Below, piece by piece: positions 16,097 through 23,962 of a stretch of 64,000 nt of DNA. Origin of the DNA: Chersky-840 sp036511675. Lineage in GTDB: Bacteria; Actinomycetota; Acidimicrobiia; Acidimicrobiales; UBA8190. Positions within the stretch are counted from its first letter, which is position 1; each line of letters begins with the position of its first letter. The notes under the pieces are model-generated. The model saw only the letters and a program-made list of their open reading frames with translations. It was not told where the DNA came from and ran no database searches. The position numbers and the translations under genes are program-made. Where the stretch lies: assembly GCA_036511675.1 (NCBI GenBank), contig DATCBU010000081.1:1-64000 (forward strand), given 5' to 3'.

Positions 16097-16717
16097 GTGG
16101 TCGAGCCCGCCCTGGCGATGTTCCCGCTGTCCACGGTCCTCTTCCCCTACGACCGGGTGCAGCTGCACGTCTTCGAGCCCCGCTACCGCCGCCTGGTCGC
16201 CGACTGCCTCGCCGGGGATGGGCGCTTCGGGGTGGTGCTCATCGCCCGGGGCTCGGAGGTGGGAGGCGGGGACGAGCGCGTGGACGTGGGCACAGTGGCG
16301 TCCATCGAGGCCGCCGAGGCCGTGGGCGAGGGTCGATGGCATCTGGTGGCGGCCGGGCAGGACCTCCTGCGAGTCACCCGATGGCTCGACGACGATCCCT
16401 ACCCCCGGGCCGTGGTCGAGGACGCCCGTCGTGCCCGCACCGAGAACGGTGTCGCACTGCACCGAGCCGAGGCCGAGCTCCGCCGTGTCCTGGCCCTGGT
16501 GTCAGAGCTGGGCGACAGCTCGGCGGTGCCGCCTGCGGCGTCGTTCGGGGACTCGCCCGAGGAGGTGGCATGGCGGCTGTGCGCGCTGGCGCCGGTCAAC
16601 GTCTTCGATCGGCAACGTCTTCTCGAGGCGCCCGGTCCCCTCGAGCGCCTGGCGCTGCTCCTCGACCTCCTTCGCGACGTCGGCGACGACGTCGGAAGAA
16701 TCCTGGCGGGAGGTTGA
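16097..16717 (+). CDS. LON substrate-binding-domain protein
   Basis: This 206-residue stand-alone LON N-terminal (PUA-like) domain lacks the AAA+ ATPase and the Ser-Lys protease parts. The hallmark opening is MFPLSTVLFPYDRVQLHVFEPRYRRLV (residues 8-34; longest shared stretches are FPLSTVLFPYDRVQLHVF and EPRYRRLV), then GDGRFGVVLI. The C-terminal half is a helical bundle. Such proteins occur widely in Actinobacteria and are thought to bind proteins, but their role is unclear. GTG at 16097 places the domain at the N-terminus. It ends two bases before the stop of the opposite small gene. Confidence 0.85.
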   Translation: MVEPALAMFPLSTVLFPYDRVQLHVFEPRYRRLVADCLAGDGRFGVVLIARGSEVGGGDERVDVGTVASIEAAEAVGEGRWHLVAAGQDLLRVTRWLDDDPYPRAVVEDARRARTENGVALHRAEAELRRVLALVSELGDSSAVPPAASFGDSPEEVAWRLCALAPVNVFDRQRLLEAPGPLERLALLLDLLRDVGDDVGRILAGG

Positions 16718-16719
16718 CC

Positions 16720-17109
16720 TCAGTCCAACGCGTTCAGAGCCTGTTGCGCGGCCTCGAGGCGTCGTGCCTTGGCCCGCTCCTCCTCGTCTCGGCGCCTGCG
16801 TTCCTCTTCGCGGCGCACCAGGAGCTGGCGATACCCCTCGTTGGCGGCATCCACACAGGCCCGCACATATTGCACCGCGCCCCGCAGATCGGCCGCCGGC
16901 ACCGTCCAGTGGATGGTGCCCCCGCTGCGAATGTCGGGGGACGGCATGTCGACGAAGCCGGGGGAGCCACTTCGTTGCACGGTGGAGCTGCGGAACTCCC
17001 GGGCCCAGTCGCTGGGAGGTCGCCGGTTGAGTGACCACACCACGCGGACCCCGTCACCTTCGACGTCGACGGCATTCTTGCTCGTGATCGCGATCGGCTC
17101 CCACGGCAA
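16720..17109 (-). CDS. Hypothetical protein with charged C-terminal coiled coil
   Basis: I do not recognise this protein. With TTG at 17109 it has 129 residues: a compact N-terminal region (NAVDVEGDGVRVVWSLNRR, then GFVDMPSPDIRSGGTIHWTV) and a C-terminal Arg/Glu-rich helix from about residue 85 (VRREEERRRRDEEERAKAR). The start is supported by AGGAGGG 9 bases upstream. The frame stays open another 41 codons upstream, but those would run into the promoter region of the divergent phosphatase gene. No signal peptide or membrane helix is present. The coiled coil suggests oligomerisation. Confidence 0.55.
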   Translation of the reverse strand: MPWEPIAITSKNAVDVEGDGVRVVWSLNRRPPSDWAREFRSSTVQRSGSPGFVDMPSPDIRSGGTIHWTVPAADLRGAVQYVRACVDAANEGYRQLLVRREEERRRRDEEERAKARRLEAAQQALNALD

Positions 17110-17118
17110 CGCGCTGTA

Positions 17119-17125
17119 CCCTCCT
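17119..17125 (-). promoter_or_regulatory. Ribosome-binding site AGGAGGG deciding a TTG start
   Basis: On the - strand AGGAGGG ends nine bases before TTG at 17109. It is one of the few near-perfect Shine-Dalgarno sequences in the window and argues for the short form of the hypothetical gene. Confidence 0.6.
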
Positions 17126-17263
17126 CGACTCGACCTCCACGAGGTTATCCGAGGGTCATGGCGTGGGTGCCCCATCCTCGGGCCGCCTGGGCTCGTGCGT
17201 CGAAGGGCCCCGCTCCCGAAGAACGAATACACCGGTGCCGTGCAGCGGGCATCATGTTCCCCT

Positions 17264-17737
17264 GTGCAGATGATGCTCGTGCGTCACGGCCACGCCGGGA
17301 CGAAGGAGGGATGGGCCGAGGACGACCGGCTTCGACCCCTCGACGCCCGGGGACGACGGCAGGCGGAGCACCTCGTGGGAGTCATCGGGCCCATGGAGCC
17401 GACGCGCCTGATCTCGAGCCCGTACGTGCGCTGCCTTCAGACGATGGAGCCCATCGCCACCAAGACCGGTCTTGCCGTCGACGAGGACGACTCGCTCGTC
17501 CCCAACGGGGGGTCGCAGGCGATCGAGCTCATCCGGGCCCTCCCGTCGGCGGATGCGTCGAGCCGCATCGTCCTGTGCACGCACGGCGAGGTCATCGGCG
17601 ATGTCTTGGCCCTGGTGGCCCGAGAGGACGATGTTCGGCTCCGCCGCCGTCCACCGGGGCTCAAAGGGTGCGTGTGGGTCCTCGAGGTTCACAAGGGCAA
17701 AGTCGCCTCCGCCCGGTACCTGAGCCCCGGCCGATGA
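17264..17737 (+). CDS. SixA-like histidine phosphatase
   Basis: This 157-residue protein of the histidine phosphatase superfamily has the catalytic RHG motif in MMLVRHGHAG at the N-terminus and the second catalytic His in IVLCTHGEVI near residue 108. The length and the RHG followed by RPLDARGRRQAEHL match the SixA branch, which dephosphorylates phosphohistidine on signalling proteins or small phosphoesters. GTG at 17264 gives the usual two-to-five-residue lead before the first strand; ATG at 17270 is an alternative. It is divergent to the coiled-coil gene and upstream of a large membrane protein gene. The target is unknown. Confidence 0.8.
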   Translation: MQMMLVRHGHAGTKEGWAEDDRLRPLDARGRRQAEHLVGVIGPMEPTRLISSPYVRCLQTMEPIATKTGLAVDEDDSLVPNGGSQAIELIRALPSADASSRIVLCTHGEVIGDVLALVAREDDVRLRRRPPGLKGCVWVLEVHKGKVASARYLSPGR

Positions 17738-17829
17738 CCACGACGACGTAGGAAACACGGGCTGCGTGGCGTCGGAACGGCGCTGCGCAAGACGCCGATG
17801 GCGCGTGGGCGCGTGGTAGACAAGCCGCC

Positions 17830-20301
17830 GTGACCACGCTCCAGACTCGGCCGGCCACGGGCGTCGTCGCGGGGTCGACCCACGTACGGGCGCGCCGCCA
17901 GGGGTACCACGCCGAGATCCTCCTCGTGAGCTTCGCGGCGCTGCTGATCGAAGTCTGTTACACGCGCGTGATCTCGTTCAAGCTCTTCTACTACTACACC
18001 TACCTCATCATCGGCCTGGCCCTGCTCGGCATCGGGACGGGGGGAGTCCTGGTGGCGATATCCCGGCGACTGCGCCAGGCCCGGACCGACACCGTGTTGT
18101 TGTGGAGCTTCCTCGTCGGAGGAGCAAGCGTGGTGGTGAGCTACGTCGTGGTGGCGTACACGTCGCTCAACTCCCTGGCCATCTGGGACTACGGCACCGT
18201 CGGGTCGGCCAAGAGCATGGGGGAGCTCCTCGCCATCTGCGTGTTCATCTTCGTCCCCTTCGTCGCGCCCGGCGTCATCATCGCCACGCTTTTCGGCCGC
18301 CGGCCCGAGGTTGTCGGCAGCCTCTACTTCGCCGACCTGGTGGGAGCCGGGTTGGCCTGCGCGCTGGTCATCTACCTCACCGGCACGATCGGCCCCCCTG
18401 CCGCCATCATGCTGGCGGCCGCGGTCATGTTCGTCGCCGGGGCGATCGTGTTGGGACGCACCAAGCCGATGGCCCTGCCGTTCCTGATCCTGGTGCTGGT
18501 CGGGACCATCGCCTTGACCGTGCACCCCACCCTGCTGCCCGCCCAACGCCTCGACACCACCAAGGTCAGCTTCAAGGTGGACAAGCCGATCTACTCGGCG
18601 TGGAGCTCGATCTTCCGCGTCGATGCCGTCCAGGCCAGCCCCGACGTGCGGGCGCTCTACCACGACGGGATCATCGGGTCCGCCATCTACCGGTGGAACG
18701 GCACGGTGTCGTCGTTGGCCCACTACGAGTTCGGTGCTGATCCCCGCGCCATCCCCTTCGCCGTCACCAAGACCCCGCCCCGAAACGAAGCCATCATCGG
18801 TGCCGCCGGAGGCCACGAGGTGCTGGCGTCGTTGTGGTTCGGAGCCAAGCACATCGATGCGGTGGAGCTCAATCCGGTCACGTACTCCCTCGTGAAGACC
18901 ACGTTCGCCGACTTCGACGGCCACCTGGCCCAAGACCCCGCCGTCAACTACGTGAACGCCGATGGCCGGTCGTTCATGGCTCGGAGCCATCAGCGCTACA
19001 ACCTGATCTGGTACCCGGCCCCCGACAGCTACGCCGCCACCAACGCCGCCACGGCCAGCGCCTTCGTCCTGTCCGAGAGCTACCTCTACACCACCAACGC
19101 CATCGTCACCAGCCTGCAGCACCTGACTCCCGACGGCATTTTCGTCGCCCAGTTCGGCGAGATCGACTACAAGCACAGCCCCTACCGCACCACCCGGTTC
19201 GTGGGGACGGCCCGTCAGGCCCTGGCCGATCTCGGGATCACCGACCCCAAGGACCACATCCTGGTGGCGAGCTCCCCGGCGCGATTCTTCGGTTCGTTCA
19301 CCTTGTCCACGATCCTGGTGAAACAGGCCCCGTTCACGAGTGCCGAGATCAACCGCTTCGTGGCGTCGCTCTCCGCCGTCCCGGGGACGACCCTGCAGTA
19401 CGCCCCCGGGCACCGTGTGGCCCCGAGCCCCGTCGACACGGTGGTGTCGAGCACGCCGGCGCAACTCAAGTCGTTCTACGCCTCGTATCGGTACAACGTC
19501 GTGCCCACGACGGACAACGACCCCTACTTCTGGCACTTCGCCCGGTTCGGCACCGTCGTACGGGACTACCTCCACCCCATCACCAGCCAGGACCGGGAGT
19601 ACCAGGTGGGTGAACGGGTGCTGGTCCTGCTGCTGGCGCTGGCGGTGGTGATCTCCGCACTGTTCCTGTTGCTCCCCTTCGTCGCCATCGGTGCCACCTG
19701 GCGACGGCTGCCGGGGAAGTGGATCTCGGCCGTGTTCTTCGCCGCCATCGGCTTCGGCTTCATGTTCTTCGAGGTCACCCTGATGCAGCTGCTCAACCTC
19801 TTCCTCGGCTACCCGACGTATGCCCTCACCGTCACGTTGATGTCGCTCCTGGTCTTCACCGGCATCGGGGCGCTTCTCAGTCCCCGGTTGGGCAACCGGC
19901 GTGGCACGGTCCCCCTGCTGCTGCTCGCCATCACGGGCCTGGCCGTCTTCTACGTCCTCGGCCTCACACCGCTCACCGACTCGCTTCTGGCGCTCCCCAT
20001 CGCAGCCCGGGTCCCGATCGCGTTCGCCCTGTTGGCACCGCTCGGGGTGTGCCTGGGCCTGTTCATGCCTCTCGGAGTGCGGTCGGTGTCGGCCATGAGC
20101 GAGTTCCGACGCGAATACGTGGCCTGGGGCTGGGCCGTGAACGGGTTCTCGTCGGTGGTGGGTGCGGTCCTGGCCACACTCCTGTCGATGATCTACGGCT
20201 TCCACGTCGTCCTCGTGGCCGGGCTCGCCGCCTATCTGCTCGCCCTGCTCGTGTGGGGACGCCTGTCACGGCGGGCGGCGGTGCCGGCGGGGTCCTCGTG
20301 A
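17830..20301 (+). CDS. Membrane-embedded spermidine-synthase-like protein
   Basis: This 823-residue protein has about six or seven helices (residues 30-230), a central soluble domain (about 250-600), and eight more helices (about 600-810). The central domain has the Rossmann layout of polyamine aminopropyltransferases (EAIIGAAGGHEVLASLWFGA, IDAVELNPVTYSLVK, VNADGRSFM). The canonical glycine loop GGGDG is changed to GAAGGHE, and the usual catalytic acidic site is replaced by LIWYPAPDSY. It is therefore probably not a classical spermidine synthase. Similar membrane fusions exist in many bacteria without assigned function. GTG at 17830 is preceded at 7 bases by TAGACA. It may modify an extracytoplasmic or lipid substrate; this is inference. 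Confidence 0.7.
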   Translation: MTTLQTRPATGVVAGSTHVRARRQGYHAEILLVSFAALLIEVCYTRVISFKLFYYYTYLIIGLALLGIGTGGVLVAISRRLRQARTDTVLLWSFLVGGASVVVSYVVVAYTSLNSLAIWDYGTVGSAKSMGELLAICVFIFVPFVAPGVIIATLFGRRPEVVGSLYFADLVGAGLACALVIYLTGTIGPPAAIMLAAAVMFVAGAIVLGRTKPMALPFLILVLVGTIALTVHPTLLPAQRLDTTKVSFKVDKPIYSAWSSIFRVDAVQASPDVRALYHDGIIGSAIYRWNGTVSSLAHYEFGADPRAIPFAVTKTPPRNEAIIGAAGGHEVLASLWFGAKHIDAVELNPVTYSLVKTTFADFDGHLAQDPAVNYVNADGRSFMARSHQRYNLIWYPAPDSYAATNAATASAFVLSESYLYTTNAIVTSLQHLTPDGIFVAQFGEIDYKHSPYRTTRFVGTARQALADLGITDPKDHILVASSPARFFGSFTLSTILVKQAPFTSAEINRFVASLSAVPGTTLQYAPGHRVAPSPVDTVVSSTPAQLKSFYASYRYNVVPTTDNDPYFWHFARFGTVVRDYLHPITSQDREYQVGERVLVLLLALAVVISALFLLLPFVAIGATWRRLPGKWISAVFFAAIGFGFMFFEVTLMQLLNLFLGYPTYALTVTLMSLLVFTGIGALLSPRLGNRRGTVPLLLLAITGLAVFYVLGLTPLTDSLLALPIAARVPIAFALLAPLGVCLGLFMPLGVRSVSAMSEFRREYVAWGWAVNGFSSVVGAVLATLLSMIYGFHVVLVAGLAAYLLALLVWGRLSRRAAVPAGSS

Positions 20302-20319
20302 CAGCGGGGTCCTCGTGAC
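20287..20319. repeat. Tandem 16-bp repeat across a stop codon
   Basis: GCGGGGTCCTCGTGAC occurs at 20287-20302 and again at 20304-20319, a period of 17 bases. The first copy contains the TGA stop of the spermidine-synthase-like gene, so the second lies just outside the gene. This is a likely slippage duplication. Confidence 0.85.
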
Positions 20320-20351
20320 GCCGGGGGCCGAGGTATCTCGGGCGCGGCCGT

Positions 20352-20357
20352 TACCAT
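20352..20357 (+). promoter_or_regulatory. -10 hexamer TACCAT deciding the start at 20365
   Basis: TACCAT ends 7 bases before ATG at 20365 and itself overlaps another ATG at 20356. The spacing matches the leaderless pattern and argues that translation starts at 20365, not at 20356. Confidence 0.4.
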
Positions 20358-20364
20358 GGCCCCT

Positions 20365-21237
20365 ATGACGACGTCGCCCGCTAGGGCGGCGCCGTCCCTC
20401 GGCGGTTCAGACAGAGGGGGACTGCGCCGTTCGGTCGAGCTGTTCCGCGCTTTTCGCCTCGAACAGACCGACCCCGATCACTTCTACACGTTCCAGGCGG
20501 CGGACTCCGTCGACCAGCTCCGGCGATGGACCGAGGTCGACGGACGCCTGGTGGTGGACATCGGCGGGGGTGCGGGCTACTTCACCGAGGCCTTCGTGCG
20601 CGCCGGGGCCCGGTGTGTGCTGGTCGAGCCCGAGGCCGCGACACCCGATGCCCCCGACGAGGTGTCTACCCCGGAGCCCGGCGCGCTCTCGGCCGAAGCC
20701 GCCGCCGAAGCGGCCCGGCGCGCCCACCATCGCCGGGCGGTCAAGGCCGGGGGCCATGCCCTGGGCCGGACCATCGCCGGCGACGGCAACCTGCTCCCGC
20801 TTCAGGACGGGGTCGTCGACGTGGCCTTCTCCTCCAACGTCCTCGAGCACATCCCCGATCCGGCCCGGTTCCTCGACGAGATGGTCCGGGTCACGCGTCC
20901 CGGCGGCATCATCTATCTGTCGTTCACGGCGTGGTATTCGCCGTGGGGAGGACACGAGACGGCGCCGTGGCACTACCTCGGGGGCACACGCGCCGCCCAG
21001 CGCTACGAGCGGCTCCATGGCCGACCCCCGGGAAACCGCTTCGGGTCGTCGCTCTTCGCCTGCCACGTCGGACCCACCCTGCGCATGGCGCGGGCGCATG
21101 GCGGCGTGGACGTGGTGGCGGCCCTTCCCCGGTACTACCCGGATTGGATGCGCTGGATCATCGAGGTCCCCGCGGTACGCGAGCTGGTGACATGGAACCT
21201 CCTCCTCGTGCTGCGTCGTCGGGCGGCCATCACGTGA
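20365..21237 (+). CDS. SAM-dependent methyltransferase
   Basis: This 290-residue class I methyltransferase has motif I VVDIGGGAGYFTEAF (about residues 60-74) and the acidic end of strand 2 in VLVEPEA. An insertion of about 45 Ala- and Glu-rich residues follows, then motif IV in DVAFSSNVLEHIPDPARFL and the motif GGIIYLSFTAWYSPWGGHE. The HYLGG and RYYPDWM segments in the C-terminal half are typical of methyltransferases next to glycosyltransferases in actinobacteria. It overlaps the following GT39 gene by four bases (GTGA), indicating translational coupling and a joint role in the glycan pathway. ATG at 20356 is the alternative start. Confidence 0.75.
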   Translation: MTTSPARAAPSLGGSDRGGLRRSVELFRAFRLEQTDPDHFYTFQAADSVDQLRRWTEVDGRLVVDIGGGAGYFTEAFVRAGARCVLVEPEAATPDAPDEVSTPEPGALSAEAAAEAARRAHHRRAVKAGGHALGRTIAGDGNLLPLQDGVVDVAFSSNVLEHIPDPARFLDEMVRVTRPGGIIYLSFTAWYSPWGGHETAPWHYLGGTRAAQRYERLHGRPPGNRFGSSLFACHVGPTLRMARAHGGVDVVAALPRYYPDWMRWIIEVPAVRELVTWNLLLVLRRRAAIT

Positions 21238-22685
21238 CCTTGCCGGGGCGCGTCGAGGAGCGCTCCGAGCCCGTCGCCGCCGTGGTGGTGACGCCGACGA
21301 CCGACACCAGCCCTACGCCGGGGGAGCAGGCCTCGGCGCGCCAGGCCCGACGCCGGGCCAACCGTCGCTGGTGGGCGTGGATGGCGGCCATCACGGTGTT
21401 GGGGTTCGGGATCAGGCTCGGCACCGTCCTGGGCCGGCCCGATCGGAAGCCGGGCGGTGACGCCTATTACTTCCACAACGCCGCCAACCTCTTGGCCACC
21501 GGCCACGGCTTCATCGACCCCTGGCTCTACGTCAGGCACCCGCCCCAGGTGGTCCAGATCGCCGACTGGCCCCCGTTGTTCGTCTTCGTCCTGGCGGGCG
21601 CCTCGGTGGTGGGGTTCAAGACGTTCTTCGCCCAGCGGGTGTGGTGTTGCGTGGTGGGAGCCGCGGCGGTGACGGTATGCGGGATTACCGGCCGGGAGCT
21701 GGCGGGTCGTCGGGCCGGCTTGATCGCCGCCTTTCTGGTGGCCGTGTACCCCAACATCTGGATGAGCGACGAACTGGCCCTGTCGGAGACGCTGACTCCG
21801 CTGCTGGTGGCGCTCGTCCTGCTGTGTGCCTACCGGTTCTGGAAGCAGCCGGGCCTGCGACGCATGCTCGTGCTCGGCGCCGTCACCGGGATCGCCATGT
21901 TGGGACGCGACGAGCTGTCCCTGCTGATCCCGCTCGTGGTCATACCTTTGGCGCTCATGGCGCGCCTCGGGGGGCGGGCCCGCCTGGGCCTGGCGGCGGT
22001 GGGCACCCTGGCCGCGCTCACCGTCATCGCCCCCTGGGTCGGCTACAACATGAGCCGCTTCGAGAAGCCCACCTTCATCAGCTCGGGGCTCGGCATCACC
22101 TTGGCGTCCGCCAATTGCGACACCACCTGGTCGGGATCGTTCGAGGGGTACTGGTCGCACGAGTGTGCCCTGCGGGCGCCGCTCGACACCCACGCCGATC
22201 GGTCGGTGCAGGCCGCTCAGGCCCAGACGTACGCGCTCGACTACATCCGCGCCCACGAGAGCCGGCTGTGGCGGGTGGAGCTGGCGCGCCTGGGGCGTGC
22301 CTTCGGTGCCTACCATCCACTGTTCCAGGTGGACCTGGACGCCTTCGTCGAGACGCGCCCCTACCATTGGGCGCTTCTCGGGCTCGGGATGTACTACGCG
22401 TTGTCCGCCCTGGCTCTGGGCGGGACCGTCGTGCTGCGGCGCCGGCGAGTGCCGGTCTTCCCGCTGTGGGCCCTCGGTCTCGTCGTTGCCGCCACCGTGC
22501 TCATCAGCTTCGGCAACACCCGCTACCGGACCCCGTTCGAGGTGACCCTGGTGTTACTGGCCGCAGTGCAGCTCGACGTTGTGTGGGGTGGCCTGCGAGG
22601 CCGTCCTGCTGCCGACGCCGTCAGGGGCGAGGCCGCGGCACCCGGGCCCGGCCCGAACCGCTCCACCACCCCAACCGGTCCTTGA
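21234..22685 (+). CDS. GT39/ArnT-like membrane glycosyltransferase
   Basis: This 483-residue protein has a disordered N-terminus of about 45 residues and about eleven membrane helices. The first external loop carries KPGGDAYYFHNAANLLATGHGF, whose Asp is placed like the catalytic acid of the PMT/ArnT group of GT-C enzymes (longest quoted unit GGDAYYFHNAANLLATG). These enzymes transfer a sugar from a polyprenyl phosphate donor to a protein, lipid or glycan on the outer face. GTG at 21234 overlaps the TGA of the methyltransferase gene. Its last 65 bases overlap the end of the convergent acyltransferase gene. Confidence 0.8.
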   Translation: MTLPGRVEERSEPVAAVVVTPTTDTSPTPGEQASARQARRRANRRWWAWMAAITVLGFGIRLGTVLGRPDRKPGGDAYYFHNAANLLATGHGFIDPWLYVRHPPQVVQIADWPPLFVFVLAGASVVGFKTFFAQRVWCCVVGAAAVTVCGITGRELAGRRAGLIAAFLVAVYPNIWMSDELALSETLTPLLVALVLLCAYRFWKQPGLRRMLVLGAVTGIAMLGRDELSLLIPLVVIPLALMARLGGRARLGLAAVGTLAALTVIAPWVGYNMSRFEKPTFISSGLGITLASANCDTTWSGSFEGYWSHECALRAPLDTHADRSVQAAQAQTYALDYIRAHESRLWRVELARLGRAFGAYHPLFQVDLDAFVETRPYHWALLGLGMYYALSALALGGTVVLRRRRVPVFPLWALGLVVAATVLISFGNTRYRTPFEVTLVLLAAVQLDVVWGGLRGRPAADAVRGEAAAPGPGPNRSTTPTGP

Positions 22686-23925
22686 GCCCGAGGAGGGGAC
22701 GTTCGACAAGCACATAGCTGGCGGTGGCCGACGCCACGGCCAGGCCGAAGGCGACCCCGAAGAGCTCGGGGAGCGGCACCCGGAACAGCAGATGGGTCCA
22801 CCGCAAGACGAACAGGTCGACCCAGGCCTGATGCCACAGGTACACCCCGTAGGAGACGACTCCCAGCGCGGCCACGGGTTTGCACCGCAGCACCCAGCGG
22901 ATGGCGCCGCGCTGCTGAGGGCCGAACACCGCCGGCACCAGCAAAAAGAACGCGAACAGCCCGTACAGCAGCTCCTGGGCCACCCCCCGGCCGGGCGGAT
23001 TGTGCTGGAGCGGGGATCGCGACACCCCGAGGTGCGAGACGGCCCACAGCATGCCCAGGGCGAGGAGCCAGCTGACCCAGGGCATGGCCGGGTGCCACAA
23101 CCATCTCGGCGCCGACTGCCGGTGGGCCAGCCAGCTGCTGAGGACCGCCAAAAGCATCCCCAAGGCGAACAGATCGAAGCACGACGGGAGCCACTCCAGC
23201 GCGATGTAGGCGAACGACGAGTGCAGGTGCAGCAGCCAGAAGCGCAGGCCCAGTCCCACGGAGAAGAGCCCGGCCAAGGCCACGAGCTCGCGTGCCAGCT
23301 GGTGACGGTCAGAGCGCCGGTTGCGCACCAGGACCATGGCGTAGAACGGGAGGAAGAGATAGAACGCCACTTCCGTGCACAACGACCAAGCCTGGGTGAT
23401 CCCCGTGAGCGCGTGCGACGGGATGTAGACCTGGACGAGGCCCAGGTAGATCAACAGCGAGTGCCACCCGGGGCGCACCTTCGTGTCGATGTGCATGACG
23501 TAATTGGTGATGACGAAGGCCAACCAGTACGCCGGCATGATCCGCAGGAATCGGCGTACCCAGAACTTCCCCGTGGCGGGGGCGGCGCCCCCGGCGATAT
23601 GCGAGGCGGCGAAGGGCCGGTACAGCAGGAACCCGGAGATCAAGAAGAACACCGCCACCCCGATCTCCAATCGGGCAGTGTAGATGCCGGCTGAGGACCG
23701 CAGCGTGAAGCCCGAGGCGAACGACGTGTGGACCAGGACGACGAGGACCGCCGCGATGGCCCGCAGCCCGTCGAAGCAGGGGAAGTGGCGCGGTCGCGCC
23801 GCCGCGGCCTGGTGGGCGGGACTCCGGCGTCGCCTTCCCCACCGCCTTTGGGGTGGGGCGTCGGGTGTGGCGTCGGTGATCTCGTCGATGGCTTCGGGCG
23901 CAGGAACAGGCGCGACGTCGACCAT
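22621..23925 (-). CDS. Acyltransferase-3 membrane protein (OafA/YrhL-like)
   Basis: This 434-residue protein has a cytoplasmic N-terminus of about 50 residues, then FPCFDGLRAIAAVLVVLVHTSF, which is the acyltransferase-3 signature with the essential His in VHTSF. About ten helices follow, including FFLISGFLLYRPF and the conserved WSLCTEVAFYLFLPF. Such enzymes O-acylate sugars of surface polymers using acyl-CoA. It lies 37 bases downstream of AftD-like copy 2 on the same strand and is probably co-transcribed, which points to acylation of the arabinan-like glycan. ATG at 23925 has no clear ribosome-binding site. Its 3' end overlaps the convergent GT39 gene by 65 bases. Confidence 0.85.
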   Translation of the reverse strand: MVDVAPVPAPEAIDEITDATPDAPPQRRWGRRRRSPAHQAAAARPRHFPCFDGLRAIAAVLVVLVHTSFASGFTLRSSAGIYTARLEIGVAVFFLISGFLLYRPFAASHIAGGAAPATGKFWVRRFLRIMPAYWLAFVITNYVMHIDTKVRPGWHSLLIYLGLVQVYIPSHALTGITQAWSLCTEVAFYLFLPFYAMVLVRNRRSDRHQLARELVALAGLFSVGLGLRFWLLHLHSSFAYIALEWLPSCFDLFALGMLLAVLSSWLAHRQSAPRWLWHPAMPWVSWLLALGMLWAVSHLGVSRSPLQHNPPGRGVAQELLYGLFAFFLLVPAVFGPQQRGAIRWVLRCKPVAALGVVSYGVYLWHQAWVDLFVLRWTHLLFRVPLPELFGVAFGLAVASATASYVLVERPLLGLKDRLGWWSGSGRARVPRPRP

Positions 23926-23962
23926 CAACCGAGCGACCGTAGCATGACGTGCGCGCCACGGG

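Noticed and set aside
17689..20205. 838-codon open frame opposite the spermidine-synthase-like gene
   Set aside because: Repetitive Gly/Asp/Arg translation, no start context; complement of a membrane-protein gene.
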